In this document: one piece after another, positions 16,268 to 25,204 of the stretch
Position numbering within the stretch: position 1 is the stretch's first letter
How the letters are laid out: the number at the start of each line of letters is the position of its first letter
Source of the DNA: Verrucomicrobiales bacterium
GTDB taxonomy: Bacteria > Verrucomicrobiota > Verrucomicrobiia > Verrucomicrobiales > DEV007
Length of the DNA stretch: 55,551 nt
Direction of reading: 5' to 3'
NCBI GenBank assembly: GCA_029233965.1
Contig: JARGOP010000005.1
Location: 68,431 to 123,981, forward strand
Notes under the pieces: model-generated
The model's database searches: none
The model's input: the letters and a program-made list of their open reading frames with translations, nothing else
Told to the model about the DNA's origin: nothing
Translations under genes and position numbers: made by a program

Positions 16268-17151
16268 GCGTTGCTACGGAAAATTTGATGAAGTGTGCGG
16301 AAGTTTTTCTGATAGGCGTCGACGACATCCGCGCCCTTCGGCATCGCGCCTTCGATGATGAGCCAGTCCCCGTAGCCCGCCGCATCGAGAGATTTCTTAA
16401 ACCGTGGAAAATCGATCACGCCATGGCCAAGAAGTTCGCCATTCTCCTTGCAATGCACCTGGCAGATTCGCTCACCTCCGATCCGGATGAGCTCTTCGTA
16501 AATGTTGTAGCCCATCCTGTCTGAATTCGCGGAGTCGTAGTAGACCTGGATGTTTTTTGATCCCACCCCGTCGATGATCCTCACATGATCCTCCGCCGAA
16601 AGAAGTGATTCGATCCCCAGGATAACTCCGTGCTCCTCCGCTTTGGTTACCACAGTTTTCAGCTTTTTGATCACTGCATCGATGAGTTCGGGCCGACCAT
16701 TGATGTCGCCCTTCCCGAAAAAGGCGAGAAGACAGATTTTCGGAGCTTTGTCAGGCTGCTCCTTTTGCATCGCCGCCATGACATCGACCACATCCCCAAC
16801 CCACTGGATGGACTCCGGATGCGTCGCAAGCGGCATCTGATTGAGAATGCCCATGCCGAGCGAGGCAATCTTCACACCGCTTTCCTCCACTTTCCGATAG
16901 TAGAGCCGGCGAACCTCGGCATCACGCAGATCAAAGTCCGCTCCCGGATCACTGAAACTGACCTGAACTCCCTCCAGCCCGATTTCACGGGCGACGTCGA
17001 AAGCCGCCGGGTTTTGCTTTTGTCCGATCGACCAGTCGCAGGCCCCGATCCGAAACGATCCCGTTTCGGCGGCCGCATTCGAGGTTCCGGAAAAGAGCGC
17101 TGCACCGGAGGAAGCGCAGAGGAGTTGGAGAGCAGAACGACGGGTTTTCAT
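16264..17151 (-). CDS. Sugar phosphate isomerase/epimerase-like TIM barrel with Tat-type signal
   Basis: The 295-residue protein starts with a twin-arginine type signal (MKTRRSALQLLCASSGAAL), so the enzyme is probably exported. The rest fits the xylose isomerase-like TIM barrel: IGACDWSIG at the start of the barrel, GLEGVQVSFSD, GVILGIESLLS, IQVYYDSANSDRMG with metal-ligand type Asp, ICQVHCKENGEL with His and Glu, and the C-terminal DWLIIEGAMP. Members isomerise or epimerise sugars or polyols with a divalent metal. Exported versions are common in verrucomicrobial and planctomycete glycan clusters, and their substrates are largely unknown. The stop overlaps the PhoD-like start by four bases. 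The upstream sulfatase ends 190 bases away, so a separate promoter is possible. Confidence 0.85.
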   Translation of the reverse strand: MKTRRSALQLLCASSGAALFSGTSNAAAETGSFRIGACDWSIGQKQNPAAFDVAREIGLEGVQVSFSDPGADFDLRDAEVRRLYYRKVEESGVKIASLGMGILNQMPLATHPESIQWVGDVVDVMAAMQKEQPDKAPKICLLAFFGKGDINGRPELIDAVIKKLKTVVTKAEEHGVILGIESLLSAEDHVRIIDGVGSKNIQVYYDSANSDRMGYNIYEELIRIGGERICQVHCKENGELLGHGVIDFPRFKKSLDAAGYGDWLIIEGAMPKGADVVDAYQKNFRTLHQIFRSNA

Positions 17152-17341
17152 TCGAGAAGGGATCTACAGGGGGAGCTGGGCCCGGGGCAAACTCCCCGGA
17201 CTCGCAACAAAGGGTGCCTCTATTCCGAGCGAACCCTGCAGGAAATGTCGATTCTTTTCGGTCGGCTCCCACGATCAGGCCAGTGCCTGCGCTGTTTTTA
17301 GCCCGGCGAGGCGGCGTTTCGTTTCCCTGCCCGGGCCGCTA

Positions 17342-18769
17342 CTACTTCAATCCCAACTCCTGCGCCCACCAGTCGAGATACTCGCGATCGGGCGTGTCTC
17401 CGGACAGCCCGCGCTTTTTCATGTTCCGCTCGTAGGCGTCCCATTTCTCTTTCATGACTGCCTCGAGGTCGACGGTGAGACTTTCATCGACCGCCCCGAG
17501 GTCGCCGGATTCTTCGATCCAGGTATCGACAGCGGTGCTCAGCTCCGCGAGCTTTTCGGCATAGGCAGGGTCGGCAGCGAGATTGGTCATCTCCCAGGGA
17601 TCGGACTTCAGATCGTAGAGTTCCTCTTCGGGCTTCGTCGCCGCCATGAAGGGGGAATCCCATTTTCCTTCGGCATGAAGCACCCGCATCAGCGTGTCGA
17701 CCGGATAGCCGGCCCGCTTGTAACCGCTGTGCTGCATGTAGGGAATCTCGGGATGGTAGTTGCGAATGTATTTGAACGCATGGGTGCGGGCCGAGCGGAT
17801 CCTGTCCGGAGCGTCGCCGCAGCGATCACGGGCCGCAAAGAGGACTTCGTGCCCGTTGAAGGACGGATCGAAGAGGTCTCTCCCCACAAGATTATCCGGC
17901 GCCGCCACTCCACCGGCGGCGAGGGTCGTCGGCATCAGATCCGTCAACGAAACGAGACGATGATCCGCTTTCCCGGCTTCCACCTTCCCCGGCCACCGCA
18001 CGATGAGAGGGACGCGGATTCCTCCATCGTAGAGCCACTGTTTTCCGCGGACGTGAGGACGTCCGTGATCTCCGAAAAAGATCACCATCGTGTTCCCGGA
18101 GAGCCCCTCGTCGTCGAGACGGTCGAGAAGAAGGCCGACCCGCTCATCGAGCACTTCGATGCTCGCGAGGTAGTTGGCCCAGTCTGCTGTCGTCACAGGA
18201 TGTTCGGGATAGTACGGAGGGATCGGAGCGTTCGGGTATTTCTTCTCCGTTTGCACAAAGGTCCGATGCGGCTCTTTGAATTGAATCTGGGCAAAGAAAG
18301 GCTGGCCTTTCTCCCGTTGCGTCCAGTCGTTCCCGTCGAAGAAAGTTTCGGGATCATAGATCCAGTTGAAATGGGATTTCGCGAGGCGCTTCCCCGGTTC
18401 CTTCTCTCCCCTTCCGTTGCTGACGAAGTAACCGGCCTTCCGCATTTCTTCAGTGACCGTAGTTGCCGACGCGACGAGAGGCTTCTTATCACGGGTATCG
18501 TGGTGATGCCCTCCGAGGGTGGTCTGATACAGTCCCGTTTGGAAAGCGGTTCGCGAAGCGGAACAAACCGGGGAGGTTGAAAAAGCCCGGGTGAACCGGG
18601 TTCCCTCCGCCGCGAGTCGATCCAGATTCGGAGTCGCGACATCAGGATAGCCATAGCATCCCAGCTCGGGACTGAGATCATCAGAAATGATCCAGATCAC
18701 GTTCGGTCGATCCTCGGCAGATAGCTGGAAGATGGTTAGGCAAAGCAGGGAAAACAGGATCGCTTTCAT
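17342..18769 (-). CDS. Secreted S1 sulfatase (CSASR motif)
   Basis: The 475-residue protein has a short signal peptide (cleavage near LSA, residue 18), then RPNVIWIISDDLSPE with the metal-binding aspartates. The formylglycine motif is SPVCSASRTAFQTG with C69 followed by S-A-S-R, an accepted variant of C-x-P/A-S-R. Later landmarks are LGGHHHDT, FFGDHGRPHVRGKQWLYDGG, ARDRCGDAPDRIRSARTHAF and the C-terminal EELYDLKSDPWEMTNLA. It resembles the sulfatase at 12222-13697 more than the other sulfatases here. It is first in a same-strand string of five genes. Substrate cannot be told by reading; a sulfated polysaccharide is likely given the neighbours. Confidence 0.94.
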   Translation of the reverse strand: MKAILFSLLCLTIFQLSAEDRPNVIWIISDDLSPELGCYGYPDVATPNLDRLAAEGTRFTRAFSTSPVCSASRTAFQTGLYQTTLGGHHHDTRDKKPLVASATTVTEEMRKAGYFVSNGRGEKEPGKRLAKSHFNWIYDPETFFDGNDWTQREKGQPFFAQIQFKEPHRTFVQTEKKYPNAPIPPYYPEHPVTTADWANYLASIEVLDERVGLLLDRLDDEGLSGNTMVIFFGDHGRPHVRGKQWLYDGGIRVPLIVRWPGKVEAGKADHRLVSLTDLMPTTLAAGGVAAPDNLVGRDLFDPSFNGHEVLFAARDRCGDAPDRIRSARTHAFKYIRNYHPEIPYMQHSGYKRAGYPVDTLMRVLHAEGKWDSPFMAATKPEEELYDLKSDPWEMTNLAADPAYAEKLAELSTAVDTWIEESGDLGAVDESLTVDLEAVMKEKWDAYERNMKKRGLSGDTPDREYLDWWAQELGLK

Positions 18770-18929
18770 GAGACTGGTAAAAAGTCACGATGCATTCTCC
18801 CCTGGATTTGAAAATGGACGTCTTTCTGCCTGTCCAGTTTTGAACAGGCCGAGTCTCATTCAGCGTAGCTTTCCCTTATTGCCTTCAACTGCCGCGATCC
18901 TTCTCCGGAATCAAGTCGTAAACTTTGCA

Positions 18930-20843
18930 ATGAAAACGCCTTCCTTTCTTGCCTCAATTCCGGTTTTGTTGATCACTTGGGGGTCTTCCTTGTCGGCTTC
19001 CGAAGCTGACAAAGCGGAAAAGCCCTGGGCCTGGCGGGGTCAAACTATCGCGGAATTCGATGAAGGCGAGTTCAAGGGCCCGGACTGGGTCATCGTGAAC
19101 GATGGCGTCATGGGCGGGCTTTCCAAAGGAAAGGTCGAGATTTCCAAAGAAGGGATCATGAAGTTCTCCGGTAATCTCTCCCTCGAGAACAACGGAGGTT
19201 TTTCTCTCGTGGAAAGTAACGAGATCGATCTGAATTTGAGCAATGACCTCGGTGTTCTCCTCCTCGTCAAAGGCGATGGCCGCGAATATCAGGTCCGCTT
19301 CGAATCCGACGCGACCTTTCGCGGCCAGCCGGTTTCCTTCTCCGGAACCTTCGCAACGAAAAAGGGCGAGTGGCAGCAGGTGAAAGTTCCCTTCTCGGAA
19401 TTCAAGGGAGGATGGCGTGGACGTGATCTGCCGGACGAAAAGCTGAATCCTGCCGTAATCGGACGCGTTGGAATCATTATCGCTGACAAAAAGCAGGCTC
19501 CGTTTGAACTCGAAGTCGACTGGATTCGCACCTATGGCAAGGATCAGGGTGAATACTCGGAGAGAAAAGCCAATGAGAAACCAAAAGCTGACGGTCCCGA
19601 ATCGCTGATCGCCACCGCCGTCGCTGACGGCCGCTTCACCACCCTGAAGGCAGCCCTCGACGCAGCTGGACTGACGACCTTCTTCCAGTGGGACAACAAG
19701 CTCACGGTCTTCGCCCCCACCGATGAGGCCTTCGCGAAGCTTCCGGAAGGCACCGTTGAAGAACTGCTTCTCCCTGAAAATAAAGATCGTCTCGTTGCCA
19801 TTCTTTCCCATCACGTCCATCCCGGATCGATGGCGCTCGCCGCCGCACTCAGCGAAGGCACAGTCAAGACGATCGAAGGGACGCCGCTGAAAGTCACTTT
19901 CGACAAGGGCAGCATCAAAGTGAACGACGCGTCACTCATCGACGCTGACATCGAGTGCGCTGACGGGACCATCCATGTCATCGACACCGTCCTCATCCCC
20001 GAACCAAAACGGAAGACGCTGCTCTCAACGGCACAGGGAGCCGGGACATTTTCCACCCTGCTCGCCGCCGCGAAGGTAGCCGGGCTCGCTTCGGCTCTCG
20101 AAGGCAACGACGACCTCACCGTATTTGCCCCCACGGACGAGGCCTTCGCTGCGCTCCCCGAAGGAACGGTAGCGGGACTCCTGAAGAAGGAAAACCGGAA
20201 GCAGCTGGTTGAACTCCTCACCTCCCACATCGTCTCCGGAAAGGTCTCAGCCGGGGACGCTCTCAACGCCGGCAAGGCAAAGTCGCTCAGCGGATCCGAA
20301 CTTCAGTTTGCGATTCAGGATGGACGGTTCACCGTGAACGGATCCGTGATCCGTACCGCGGGAATTGATGCCGGGAATGGGACAATTCACATCGTCAGTT
20401 CGGTCATCGGATTCGCGGAGAGTGATGAGTGTCCTGCCACCGGATGCGGTGCCGGAAAATGCGGGAAGAGTTCCTGCGAGAAAGATTCCTGCGAAAAATC
20501 AGCCTGCCCTGCTTCAGCGAAAGACAAGACAACTCAAACGACGAAGTCCGAAGACGAGACAGGATCGACCGCAAGCGTGAAAGATATCAATGCCGCCGAA
20601 CTCATCGTCGCGGCGATCGAGCGTGGCGTCCCTCTCTACAATAGCGGCAACATCGCTGAGTGCGCTGACGTGTACGAAAACTGTCTCGTCGCCCTCTCGG
20701 AAAGCGAACGACTCGATCCACGGACACGCGATATGCTCGGTAAAGTCGCCGAGGCAGGAAAGCAGAAAGATCCTGACAGTCGCGCCTGGTTTTACCGAAG
20801 TGCCCTCGATCGCATGATGCAACTTCTCTCTGCCCGGAGCTGA
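18930..20843 (+). CDS. Secreted CIA30 plus two fasciclin (FAS1) domains, Cys-rich segment and helical tail
   Basis: The chosen start is ATG 18930, which begins a clear signal peptide (MKTPSFLASIPVLLITW); the longer frame runs back over the divergent sulfatase start. The 637-residue product has a CIA30-like sandwich at about 38-205 (PDWVIVNDGVMGGLSKG, WQQVKVPFSEFKGGWRG, VGIIIADKKQAPFELEVDWI). Two FAS1 domains follow (about 222-355 and 360-495), each with LTVFAPTDEAFA and a GTIHV/GTIHI motif. A short Cys-rich stretch (ECPATGCGAGKCGKSSCEKD, then further Cys) near 505-530 could bind metal or form disulfides. The tail is helical (LIVAAIERGVPLYNSGN) and may be TPR-like. FAS1 domains mediate adhesion or matrix contact. 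CIA30 domains outside mitochondria have an unclear role, probably carbohydrate or protein binding. Confidence 0.85.
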   Translation: MKTPSFLASIPVLLITWGSSLSASEADKAEKPWAWRGQTIAEFDEGEFKGPDWVIVNDGVMGGLSKGKVEISKEGIMKFSGNLSLENNGGFSLVESNEIDLNLSNDLGVLLLVKGDGREYQVRFESDATFRGQPVSFSGTFATKKGEWQQVKVPFSEFKGGWRGRDLPDEKLNPAVIGRVGIIIADKKQAPFELEVDWIRTYGKDQGEYSERKANEKPKADGPESLIATAVADGRFTTLKAALDAAGLTTFFQWDNKLTVFAPTDEAFAKLPEGTVEELLLPENKDRLVAILSHHVHPGSMALAAALSEGTVKTIEGTPLKVTFDKGSIKVNDASLIDADIECADGTIHVIDTVLIPEPKRKTLLSTAQGAGTFSTLLAAAKVAGLASALEGNDDLTVFAPTDEAFAALPEGTVAGLLKKENRKQLVELLTSHIVSGKVSAGDALNAGKAKSLSGSELQFAIQDGRFTVNGSVIRTAGIDAGNGTIHIVSSVIGFAESDECPATGCGAGKCGKSSCEKDSCEKSACPASAKDKTTQTTKSEDETGSTASVKDINAAELIVAAIERGVPLYNSGNIAECADVYENCLVALSESERLDPRTRDMLGKVAEAGKQKDPDSRAWFYRSALDRMMQLLSARS

Positions 20844-20923
20844 GGTTGTGCGAGCAATTTCTACCAGCAAATACGCCATCGGAATGGCTTTCCGTCTCAG
20901 GCAGGACGCTGTTTCATGGGACT

Positions 20924-22795
20924 ATGAAGACCTTCGCGCTTTGCGCACTCCTTCTCGTTACCTGCTCTCTCCTGCCTGCGAATGAGCGACCGAATTTCGT
21001 CGTCATCTTCATCGATGACATGGGCTACGGGGATATTGAGCCCTTCGGTTCAACCGTAAACTCGACGCCTCATCTCAATCAGATGGCGGCGGAGGGAATG
21101 ACCCTGACCAGCTTCTATGCCGCTCCGGTTTGCTCGGCCTCCCGGGCCCAGTTGCTCACCGGATCCTATGCACCGCGAGTCTCCGTCCCCGGAGTCTTCT
21201 TTCCCCGTCAAGCGGAAGGACTGAACCCGGAAGAGAATACGGTTGCTGATTACCTGAAGGAAGCGGGCTACGCCACGGCCTGCATCGGAAAATGGCATCT
21301 CGGGGATCAGGCTGAATTTCTCCCCACGCGACAGGGATTCGACTCCTACTTCGGGATCCCCTACTCCAATGACATGCAGCGCACCGCCACCGAAAGCGGA
21401 AAGAAGGTCACGCCATTGCTCCGTGATGAACGGGTCGCTGAACTTCTTGAAGATGAAGACCAGCGCCGCGTGACCCGCGAGTACACCGAAGAAGCGGTTC
21501 GCTACATCCAGGCAAAAGCCGCAGCGGAAGAACCATTCTTTCTCTATCTGCCGCACACTGCCATGCATGTCCCCCTGTTCCCTCACGAGAAGTTCGCCGG
21601 GACATCAGGCAACGGGATCTATGGCGACTGGGTCGCGGAAGTGGACTGGTCCGTCGGTGAGATCCTGAAGTCCATTGATGAATCGGAGATCGGTGAGGAA
21701 ACCCTCGTGATTTTCACGAGCGACAATGGACCCTGGGCATCGAAAGGAGATCAAGGGGGTGTCTCCGGTCCTTTGAGAGGAAGCAAAGGCGGAACCCTTG
21801 AAGGTGGAGTCCGCGTCCCGGCGATTGCACGTTGGCGGGGCAAAATCAGCCCGGGCTCCACTTCCGATGCGATCGTCGGAACGACCGATATTCTACCCAC
21901 TTTCACGGCCCTTGCCGGAGTGGAACTGAATCCTGAGCGGCCGATCGATGGGGTCGATCTCACGGCAGTCCTCACAGGCGGGGCTGCTGAGTCGACCCGC
22001 GAAGCCTGGTTCTATTTTGCAGGATCCACACTCCAAGCGGTCCGGGAGGGCCCCTGGAAACTCGCGGTCACCCCACAGCGAATCGGCATGGGTTTCGATG
22101 AAGGGCACGAAGATCTCCAGCGCCCCGGGAGACTCTACAATCTTGATGAGGAAATCGGTGAGCTCACAGATCTCTCTTCGAGCCACCCTGAGATCGTGGC
22201 GAGATTGCAATCGCTGGCCGGAGCGAAAGGAGAGGAGATCAAAGCCAATGCCCGCCCTGTCGGCCTCGTGGAGAACCCTGTCATGCTTTACCCTTCCGAC
22301 GCGCCGGTGCGCGGAACCAAGAAACCGACCAAACCGGCCCAACCCATCAACTGGGAGGAGGTCCAATCCGGCATGGTCTACCCAAGCGCCTCAGCACCCG
22401 CTGTTGCGGGAAAGTCTTTTTCGATTCTCGTCAACATTTCCGGAGACAATCTCTCCGGTCCCATTATTGCTCATGGGGGCTCAGCGGTCGGCTATGTGCT
22501 CTACGCCAAGGACGGTGAACTCACCTTCGCCATGAGCCATGGGAAGAGGGTTGATCGGGTTTCCCTGCCAATCACAGATCAAGCGTTGCCCTATACGATC
22601 ACTGCAACCGAAGACTCCATCTCGATCCTTCAGGGGAAACGAACCGTTTCGGCGAAGAGCAAACCTCTAACAAGACACCCGCAGGAGGACCTTTGCATTG
22701 GCTTCGATGACAAGAACCCCGTCGACCCGAAGGCTCCGAACGGTCACTTCTCCGGTATCATCGAAAGCCTGAACGTCAGCCTGTCCCCTCATTGA
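20924..22795 (+). CDS. Secreted S1 sulfatase with C-terminal sandwich-like domain
   Basis: ATG 20924 begins the signal peptide MKTFALCALLLVTCSLLPA; in-frame codons upstream look non-coding. The 623-residue protein has NFVVIFIDDMGYGD, the formylglycine motif APVCSASRAQLLTG (C70), IGKWHLGD and FTSDNGPWASKGDQGG, all standard for S1 arylsulfatases. The sulfatase fold ends near residue 440 (RLYNLDEEIGELTDL). The remaining 170 residues, from about INWEEVQSGMVYPS to GIIESLNVSLS, look like a beta-sandwich domain of LamG or carbohydrate-binding type (SFSILVNISGDNLSGPI, HFSGIIESLNV). Such additions may anchor the enzyme to its substrate. It lies 80 bases after the CIA30/fasciclin gene on the same strand, so co-expression is plausible. 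Confidence 0.93.
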   Translation: MKTFALCALLLVTCSLLPANERPNFVVIFIDDMGYGDIEPFGSTVNSTPHLNQMAAEGMTLTSFYAAPVCSASRAQLLTGSYAPRVSVPGVFFPRQAEGLNPEENTVADYLKEAGYATACIGKWHLGDQAEFLPTRQGFDSYFGIPYSNDMQRTATESGKKVTPLLRDERVAELLEDEDQRRVTREYTEEAVRYIQAKAAAEEPFFLYLPHTAMHVPLFPHEKFAGTSGNGIYGDWVAEVDWSVGEILKSIDESEIGEETLVIFTSDNGPWASKGDQGGVSGPLRGSKGGTLEGGVRVPAIARWRGKISPGSTSDAIVGTTDILPTFTALAGVELNPERPIDGVDLTAVLTGGAAESTREAWFYFAGSTLQAVREGPWKLAVTPQRIGMGFDEGHEDLQRPGRLYNLDEEIGELTDLSSSHPEIVARLQSLAGAKGEEIKANARPVGLVENPVMLYPSDAPVRGTKKPTKPAQPINWEEVQSGMVYPSASAPAVAGKSFSILVNISGDNLSGPIIAHGGSAVGYVLYAKDGELTFAMSHGKRVDRVSLPITDQALPYTITATEDSISILQGKRTVSAKSKPLTRHPQEDLCIGFDDKNPVDPKAPNGHFSGIIESLNVSLSPH

Positions 22796-22899
22796 CCCCG
22801 ATTTCCCTCAAACCGCCCGCCAGGATTCTCAGCGCCACCCGTTTCCGGAGCGGTCCTCTGACCGGTTTTGCCGCTACGTCTTTCCGGGAAATCCGATCC

Positions 22900-23241
22900 C
22901 TAAATCTGAAACGCGAACTCCTGTTTTTCCTGCGCGTCACGGTTGAGCTTATTGCAAACGAGCTCACAAATGGAAAAAACCATGTCGTCAGCAATCGAGT
23001 AAGTCACCTGATTCCCTTCCTTCTTCCGATCCAGGAGGGCGGCATCGTGAAGCAATTGCAATTGCCTCGAAACATTTCCCTGAGAACCGCCGACAGAAGC
23101 AACCAGCTCGCTGACCGTCTGAGGGCCGGACATCAGTTCCTGAATCACAGCAAGCCGCGTGGCATCCGAAAAAGCACTGAAAAGCCGCGCAATCCGCTCC
23201 AATGCCGGGCGATCCAGCTTTTGTTTTCTGTTCTTACTCAT
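22900..23241 (-). CDS. ArsR-family repressor with a Cys pair in the last helix
   Basis: The 113-residue winged-helix protein matches ArsR regulators: ARLFSAFSDATRLAVIQELM, the recognition helix GGSQGNVSRQLQLLHDAALL and the wing KKEGNQVTYSIAD. The last helix reads FSICELVCNKL, placing two cysteines four residues apart. These are its only cysteines, unlike SqrR and BigR, whose sulfide-sensing pair is split between two helices. It is divergent from a split YeeE/YedE sulfur transporter, and a 28-bp palindrome lies between the two starts. By analogy with BigR/SqrR-type systems I infer that it represses the sulfur genes, and perhaps itself, until reactive sulfur species or a metal modifies the cysteine pair. 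The ATG at 23241 has a weak, distant Shine-Dalgarno sequence. Confidence 0.88.
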   Translation of the reverse strand: MSKNRKQKLDRPALERIARLFSAFSDATRLAVIQELMSGPQTVSELVASVGGSQGNVSRQLQLLHDAALLDRKKEGNQVTYSIADDMVFSICELVCNKLNRDAQEKQEFAFQI

Positions 23242-23346
23242 TAGTCGACTCGGTGAGGCACCTCCGCCTGACGGAAAGATAGTTTTTCCAGCGCGGTTTT
23301 CAAAGACAACACGAAATCACGGGCTGAAACTTAATCACTTTTTAAT

Positions 23347-23374
23347 TTGTATATTCGCGTATACGAATATACAA
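23347..23374. promoter_or_regulatory. Perfect 11-bp inverted repeat, probable ArsR operator
   Basis: The arms TTGTATATTCG and CGAATATACAA are perfect complements separated by CGTATA. The site lies 25 bases before the start of the YeeE-like gene and about 105 bases before the divergent ArsR gene. The ATTCG...CGAAT core and the spacing suit an ArsR dimer. The AT-rich arms probably overlap the transporter promoter, so binding would block it. It is the strongest palindrome I noticed in the window. Confidence 0.8.
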
Positions 23375-23398
23375 GTAATTACAAATTGCAACCCCATC

Positions 23399-23962
23399 AT
23401 GAAAACAAAGTCTGATTCTTTTTCCCCCCGCGTTTCCTTATCACTCAAGCAGAAAGCCTGGAACCCCTATCTCGTAGGCATCGGGATTGGTGTTTTGAGC
23501 TGGCTGGCTTTCCTTCTCGTTAACAAGCCGATCGGCATGTCGACGGAGATTTCAAAATTCTCCGGATGGGTCGTCGGAATGTTTGGCGGATCCGAAACAG
23601 TTTCGAATAACGCGTACTGGGCCGGCACGGCACCGGCCTTCGGCTACAGCACCGTCTTTCTCCTGTTCACCGCAGTCGGGGCGTTCCTCAGCGCTAAGCT
23701 CGGAAACGACCTTTCGGCTGAAAAAGTGCCCGCGGTATGGGAGCAGTATCAGGGGCCGGGGGTCGCGAAACGCATGATCGCAGCCTTCCTCGGCGGAGCG
23801 ATCCTTCTCTTCGGCGCAAGGCTTGCCGGCGGATGCACGAGCGGACACGGGATCAGCGGAACCATGCAGCTGGCGCTCTCCAGCTGGCTCTTCTTCCCGG
23901 TCATGTTCATCACCGGCATCATCACCGCGAAACTTCTTTTCCGGAATAAGCACACCGCCTGA
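23399..23962 (+). CDS. YeeE/YedE-family sulfur transporter subunit, first half (PmpA/B-like)
   Basis: ATG 23399 gives a 187-residue membrane protein; the frame upstream crosses the operator and is not coding. It has about four or five hydrophobic segments (YLVGIGIGVLSWLAFLLVN, GYSTVFLLFTAVGAFLSA, MIAAFLGGAILLFGARLAGG, LFFPVMFITGIITAKLLF). The conserved cysteine motif LAGGCTSGHGISG is typical of YeeE/YedE transporters, which carry thiosulfate or other sulfur compounds by passing them along cysteines. In this two-gene form, as in PmpA/PmpB of BigR operons, each gene supplies half of the usual protein. The second half follows after 25 bases. Confidence 0.9.
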   Translation: MKTKSDSFSPRVSLSLKQKAWNPYLVGIGIGVLSWLAFLLVNKPIGMSTEISKFSGWVVGMFGGSETVSNNAYWAGTAPAFGYSTVFLLFTAVGAFLSAKLGNDLSAEKVPAVWEQYQGPGVAKRMIAAFLGGAILLFGARLAGGCTSGHGISGTMQLALSSWLFFPVMFITGIITAKLLFRNKHTA

Positions 23963-23987
23963 CCCCCAACTTTCCCCCTATACCCTC

Positions 23988-24557
23988 ATGAATCTTCCTA
24001 TCTCCACAAGCTCTACAACCGGCCTGGTCATCGCCGCCATCTTCGGAACCGTTTTCGGCATTCTCCTCAACAAGGGACGGGTCACAGACTACAACGTCAT
24101 CGTCAACCTCTTCCGGTTTCAGGATTTCACCGTTCTGAAAATCATGCTCACCGCGATCATTGTCGGAGGCCTCGGGGTCTTCGCCATGATGGGCATGGGA
24201 TGGATTGAGGAATATCACATCAAAGATGCCAATCTTGCCGCGGTTACGCTCGGGAGCGCCATCTTCGGGATCGGCATGGCTCTCTACGGGTATTGCCCGG
24301 GGACAGCTGTGGCAGCCATCGCGACCGGCCGTCTCCACGCCCTCGTCGGATTTTTCGGCATGCTCGCCGGCGGTATTGTCTACGCCTTCAGCTTTCCCTG
24401 GTTGAAAGCGAATGTTCTCTCCATCGGGCAGCTCGGCAAAGTCCGCCTGAACGATGTCACGGGAATCCCATCCGCGATCTGGTGGGTTCTTCTGACCGTG
24501 GTTGCGCTCACCGTGTTCCGGCTCATCGAACGGAAATTCAAAGTGGTATCCGCCTGA
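23988..24557 (+). CDS. YeeE/YedE-family sulfur transporter subunit, second half (PmpA/B-like)
   Basis: ATG 23988 starts a 189-residue membrane protein with about five hydrophobic segments, including STTGLVIAAIFGTVFGILL, MLTAIIVGGLGVFAMMGMG, LHALVGFFGMLAGGIVYAF and IWWVLLTVVALTVFRL. The cysteine motif ALYGYCPGTAVAAIATGR matches the second sulfur-relay cysteine of YeeE/YedE proteins. It probably pairs with the preceding half-transporter in the inner membrane and imports a reduced sulfur compound. The 25-base gap and shared upstream operator indicate co-transcription. The exact substrate is not visible. Confidence 0.9.
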   Translation: MNLPISTSSTTGLVIAAIFGTVFGILLNKGRVTDYNVIVNLFRFQDFTVLKIMLTAIIVGGLGVFAMMGMGWIEEYHIKDANLAAVTLGSAIFGIGMALYGYCPGTAVAAIATGRLHALVGFFGMLAGGIVYAFSFPWLKANVLSIGQLGKVRLNDVTGIPSAIWWVLLTVVALTVFRLIERKFKVVSA

Positions 24558-24581
24558 GTCATTCCCCTCACCCTGCCTCCA

Positions 24582-25181
24582 ATGACATTTACCGTTCTCC
24601 ATTCCCCACGCCTCCGCGCCGCCGGCACGATGATTCTGTGTTCCATGCTGTTTTCGTGCAGCAATGAAAGCACAGCACCGCTGGATCAACCGCAGATCGT
24701 AGAAACGGGAAACGCGATTTCCGATCACCTCATGAAAACGCTGGGAGGACAGCTGAAAGCGGCGCTGGAGGGAGGCGATCCGGCGGCAGCGGTTCAATTC
24801 TGCGCTCAGGCGGCCGCTCCTTTGACGGAACAAACCTCAACCACATTCGCAAACGCCACTGTGACGCGGACCTCGCTCAACTATCGCAACCCGAAGAATC
24901 GTCCCGACGAAACGGATACCGCGATCCTCGAAAAGTGGTCTCAGCTCGTCAGCGAGGGAAAGGCACTTCCCCCTCACGAATTGGTTTCCGTGACTGGAAC
25001 AACGACACGGTTCTATCGCCCCATCATGGTGCAATCCCTGTGTCTCAACTGTCATGGCGACCCGGCGACGTTCTCACCCGCTCTCACTTCCGTTTTGGCG
25101 GAAAACTATCCTCAAGATCTCGCCACCGGCTATGTGGAAGGCGACTTGAGAGGTGCCTTTCGCGTGGAGATCGCAAATTAG
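24582..25181 (+). CDS. DUF3365 (Tll0287-like) haem-binding lipoprotein
   Basis: The 199-residue product begins with a hydrophobic signal ending in a lipobox-like LFSCS, which suggests a lipid-anchored periplasmic protein. The body fits the DUF3365/Tll0287-like sensor fold, with ISDHLMKTLGGQLKAALEG, VQFCAQAAAPLTEQ, TRTSLNYRNPKNRPDE and the c-type haem motif CLNCHGDP near residue 150. Such domains act as small haem-bearing redox or gas sensors; here the role is unproven. It follows the transporter pair by 24 bases, within the ArsR-controlled string. It may link sulfur import to electron flow or sense the periplasmic redox state. Confidence 0.85.
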   Translation: MTFTVLHSPRLRAAGTMILCSMLFSCSNESTAPLDQPQIVETGNAISDHLMKTLGGQLKAALEGGDPAAAVQFCAQAAAPLTEQTSTTFANATVTRTSLNYRNPKNRPDETDTAILEKWSQLVSEGKALPPHELVSVTGTTTRFYRPIMVQSLCLNCHGDPATFSPALTSVLAENYPQDLATGYVEGDLRGAFRVEIAN

Positions 25182-25204
25182 TTTTCATAAAACCCCATTC
25201 GACA

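Noticed and set aside
22800-22893. Distant 8-bp inverted repeat GATTTCCC/GGGAAATC between convergent genes
   Set aside because: The loop of nearly 80 bases and the short arms make chance likely; no T-run follows.
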